A program made the position numbers and the translations under genes. DNA of 64,000 nucleotides, taken from positions 1 through 64,000 of the forward strand of contig NZ_JACFSZ010000009.1 of assembly GCF_014805525.1 (NCBI RefSeq). Direction: 5' to 3'. Source of the DNA: Rhabdothermincola sediminis (GTDB lineage: Bacteria; Actinomycetota; Acidimicrobiia; Acidimicrobiales; Acidimicrobilacustridaceae). Positions 62,090 to 64,000 of this stretch are shown piece by piece; within the stretch, counting starts at the first letter, position 1; the number at the start of each line of letters is the position of its first letter. The notes below the pieces were generated by a model that saw nothing but the letters and a program-made list of their open reading frames with translations, was not told the origin of the DNA and made no database searches.

Positions 62090-62380
62090 TCAGCGCAGCG
62101 CCTGGGCCATCTCGCCGATCGCTCTCGCGATCTCGAGATGGGCGGCGGGGTCGGCAAGTCCTGATGCCCGGTCGTTCACCTGCTCGGCCAGCAGCCGCAG
62201 CTGGGTCGCCACCGACTCGGCTTCGGCGCGGGTCACGCTGTCGCGGTCGCTCCGCAACAGGGGGGTGATCTGCGCTGCTTGCACGGCCACCGCCGCAGCA
62301 CCTTCGTCAGCAGGGAGGCGCTCGTCGAGGACCGCCTTCGCTGTCTCGATGACGAAGCGGACGCGGTCTGATGGATGCAC
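62090..62380 (-). CDS. Small helical hypothetical protein
   Basis: 96 residues, starting MHPSDRVRFVIETAKAVLDE. It is wholly helical (AEAESVATQLRLLAEQVNDR), with no Cys, signal peptide or membrane segment. It is convergent with the YceH gene; 104 bp separate it from lemA. No family recognised. Confidence 0.55.
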   Translation of the reverse strand: MHPSDRVRFVIETAKAVLDERLPADEGAAAVAVQAAQITPLLRSDRDSVTRAEAESVATQLRLLAEQVNDRASGLADPAAHLEIARAIGEMAQALR

Positions 62381-62484
62381 CGGCCAAGCCTCTCACGTGG
62401 TGGGGGAGCGTGCAGGGGACGACGGACCCGTGGCCGCCCGCGATGGCGTGCCGTGCCCGGAAGGGTCAACGCTCCGACCCCAGC

Positions 62485-63051
62485 TCAGTGATCGAAGGAG
62501 GCGGTGGGCGCCGATGCTGTGGCGAGCGCTTCGTCGATGTCGAAGTACTCGCGCTCGTTGAAGCGGAAGGCTCTCGCGACCAGGTTCGCGGGGATGCTCT
62601 GCACGCGGGTGTTGTAGTCTCGCACGTTGTTGTTGTAGAAGCGCCGCGCGGCCTGGATACGGTCCTCGGTGGCGACGAGCTGACGCTGCAGGTCGAGGAA
62701 TCCCTCGTTCGCCTCGAGGTCCGGATAGGCCTCGGCAACGGCCAGGAGCCCGCGGAGCGCCGAGACCAGCACGTTCTCGTCGGCCGCCTGCGTGGCCGGT
62801 GAACCGTTCGATTCGGCCGCCTGCGAGCGGGCCTGCGTCAGCGCCTCCAGCGCCGCTCGCTCATGGTGTGCATAGCCCCGTACCGTCTCGACCAGGTTGG
62901 GGATCAGGTCGTACCGCCGGCGCAGCTCGGTGTCAACGTTTGCCCAGGCATTGTCGATGAGCTGGTGCTGGCGGACGAAACGGTTGTAGGAGGCGACGAC
63001 GGCGAGGACGAGCACCACGAGCACCCCGCCGAGCCCGAGGATCACGATCAT
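62485..63051 (-). CDS. LemA-family protein
   Basis: 188 residues. A single N-terminal membrane helix (MIVILGLGGVLVVLVLAVVA) anchors a four-helix LemA domain with YNRFVRQHQLIDNAWANVDT, RRRYDLIPNLVETVRGYA, and YNNNVRDYNTRVQSIPANLV, all conserved. Envelope protein of unknown role. It follows the PEBP gene by 4 bp in the same direction. Confidence 0.95.
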   Translation of the reverse strand: MIVILGLGGVLVVLVLAVVASYNRFVRQHQLIDNAWANVDTELRRRYDLIPNLVETVRGYAHHERAALEALTQARSQAAESNGSPATQAADENVLVSALRGLLAVAEAYPDLEANEGFLDLQRQLVATEDRIQAARRFYNNNVRDYNTRVQSIPANLVARAFRFNEREYFDIDEALATASAPTASFDH

Positions 63052-63055
63052 GGAT

Positions 63056-63679
63056 TCAACGCTCGTAGGTCCCGGTCATCACGGCCGGTGGTGCGGCCTG
63101 GGGGGCACGCTCGATGATGTCGATCGCTCTGGCAGGGTCTTGGCCTTCGACCACTCCTGAGGGAGCGGCGAGCGCGTAGAGCACGAAGTCGTAGTGGTGG
63201 GTCGACCCCGGAGGGGGGCAAGGCCCGAACCAGCCGACCGTGCGGGCGGAGGTGCTGGCCTGCACGGCGCCGCTGGGGACGGTTCCTTCTTCGATCGCGG
63301 TCGTCGATGGGGGGATGCCGGCCAACACCCAGTGCACGAAGTCGTTCGCATCGGCATCGGTGACCACGATCGCCAGTTCCGCGGTGCCGGGGGGGATCTG
63401 CGAGATGACCAGTGGGGGGGAGACGTTGGTGCCGTCGCACGTGTAGCGCTCGGGGATGACCGCTCCGGGGGCCCACGCGTCGGTGGTGAGCGCGAACACC
63501 GTCCCGAGGGTGGTGGAGGAGCCGAGCGTTCCCGCCGGTGCCGGCCGGCGTGGTGGGGCGGTGGCGCCAGGTGCCGGATCGCGCAGCTCCCGACCGGAGG
63601 AGCCACAGCTCGAGGTGGCCAGCGCGATGAGCACGGCGAGGGCGACGGCGACGGTTCGGGTCACGTTGCGGGTGGGCAT
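63056..63679 (-). CDS. YbhB/YbcL-type PEBP protein, lipoprotein
   Basis: 207 residues. The signal peptide ends in a lipobox-like ATSSC (Cys25), followed by a Pro/Ala linker. The PEBP domain includes PERYTCDGTNVSPPLVIS, TDADANDFVHWVLAGIPPST and GWFGPCPPPGSTHHYDFVLYAL, the anion-binding segments of the phosphatidylethanolamine-binding family. Probably attached outside the cell membrane; ligand unknown. Confidence 0.93.
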   Translation of the reverse strand: MPTRNVTRTVAVALAVLIALATSSCGSSGRELRDPAPGATAPPRRPAPAGTLGSSTTLGTVFALTTDAWAPGAVIPERYTCDGTNVSPPLVISQIPPGTAELAIVVTDADANDFVHWVLAGIPPSTTAIEEGTVPSGAVQASTSARTVGWFGPCPPPGSTHHYDFVLYALAAPSGVVEGQDPARAIDIIERAPQAAPPAVMTGTYER

Positions 63680-63766
63680 CGACCGCTCAGGCTACGCGGC
63701 CGGTCGGGGCCGACGGGGACCCGTGCCCTATGCTGGGCTTTTGAGGGCCTCGGGCCCGCTGCTCGG

Positions 63767-64000
63767 ATGGACGAACGACCTCGCAACTTGCGCACGATGC
63801 TCTCGGAGGCGAAGGACACCTCCGAGCTGATGGTCGACTTGGCGTACGCCGCGCTCTACTTCGGGGATCCTGACATGGCCGAGGAGGTCCAGGAGCTGGA
63901 ACAGCAGATGAGCGCGCTGGTCCACGACATGCGGGAGGTGGCGATCCTCGCGGCTCGCAACCCTCGCGAGGCTGAGGCGATGGCGTCGGTGCTCCAGGTC
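63767..64000 (+). CDS. PhoU-like / K+ channel-associated protein, 5' part
   Basis: 78 codons are open to the window edge, starting MDERPRNLRTMLSEAKDTSE. ELMVDLAYAALYFGDPDMAE and EVAILAARNPREAEAMASVL match the first PhoU-like helical repeat of proteins linked to potassium channels or magnesium transporters. The rest is outside the window, so the full architecture (a TrkA-C domain would be expected) cannot be seen. Confidence 0.75.
   Translation, partial: MDERPRNLRTMLSEAKDTSELMVDLAYAALYFGDPDMAEEVQELEQQMSALVHDMREVAILAARNPREAEAMASVLQV

Overview
The window is 64 kb of high-GC, tightly packed bacterial DNA. GTG starts, Thr/Pro/Gly-rich lipoproteins, an F420 guanylyltransferase (CofC), an F420-type LLM oxidoreductase, a WS/DGAT acyltransferase, a DUF222-HNH protein, an ImuA'/ImuB/DnaE2 mutasome and actinobacterial-type SOS boxes all point to Actinomycetota. 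The gene mix resembles Acidimicrobiia, but that rank is inference. Almost every base is coding. Many long open frames opposite real genes are GC artefacts and are left out.

Layout. 0-12 kb: the 5' end of an IS3/IS481-type transposase, then leuD and leuC facing an IclR regulator across a short operator region, Ppx/GppA, an alpha/beta hydrolase, GreA and a lipoprotein. Next is a leuB-ilvE-cimA operon preceded by what looks like a ribosome-mediated attenuator: a 12-codon leader with Val-Ile-Ile-Ile, a protector hairpin and a UUCG terminator hairpin. 11.8-15.2 kb: L,D-transpeptidase, gltX, a YdcF-type protein, tRNA-Gln(CTG) and tRNA-Glu(CTC). 15.6-27.4 kb: a minus-strand sugar-type ABC transporter operon with three consecutive paralogous binding lipoproteins, ending in a D-aminoacylase-like amidohydrolase, and a separate peptide-type binding lipoprotein.

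27.4-31.7 kb is accessory: a decayed phytanoyl-CoA dioxygenase-like gene and a three-gene operon of DEDDy exonuclease, m4C-type DNA methyltransferase with an extra C-terminal domain, and an unrecognised protein with a D...QxK motif. I read this as an unusual restriction-modification or defence cassette. 31.8-49 kb: PIN-PhoH, HIT, WS/DGAT, PIG-L deacetylase, CofC, GpsA, an unrecognised 688-residue protein, a class III adenylate cyclase with a long charged coiled coil, GH38 alpha-mannosidase, an RpiB-like isomerase, a GYD protein, a second peptide-binding lipoprotein and RNase HII.

48.6-64 kb: acyl-CoA dehydrogenase and fatty-acid desaturase, each with a palindromic operator candidate, an LLM oxidoreductase, then the SOS mutagenesis region. 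There imuA'-imuB has one LexA box and a DUF222-HNH gene plus dnaE2 share a second. Genes for DoxX, a YceH-type protein, LemA and a PEBP protein follow, and the window ends inside a PhoU-like gene. A palindromic repeat with an identical 7-nt loop occurs twice (14.9 and 35.3 kb) and may belong to a dispersed family.
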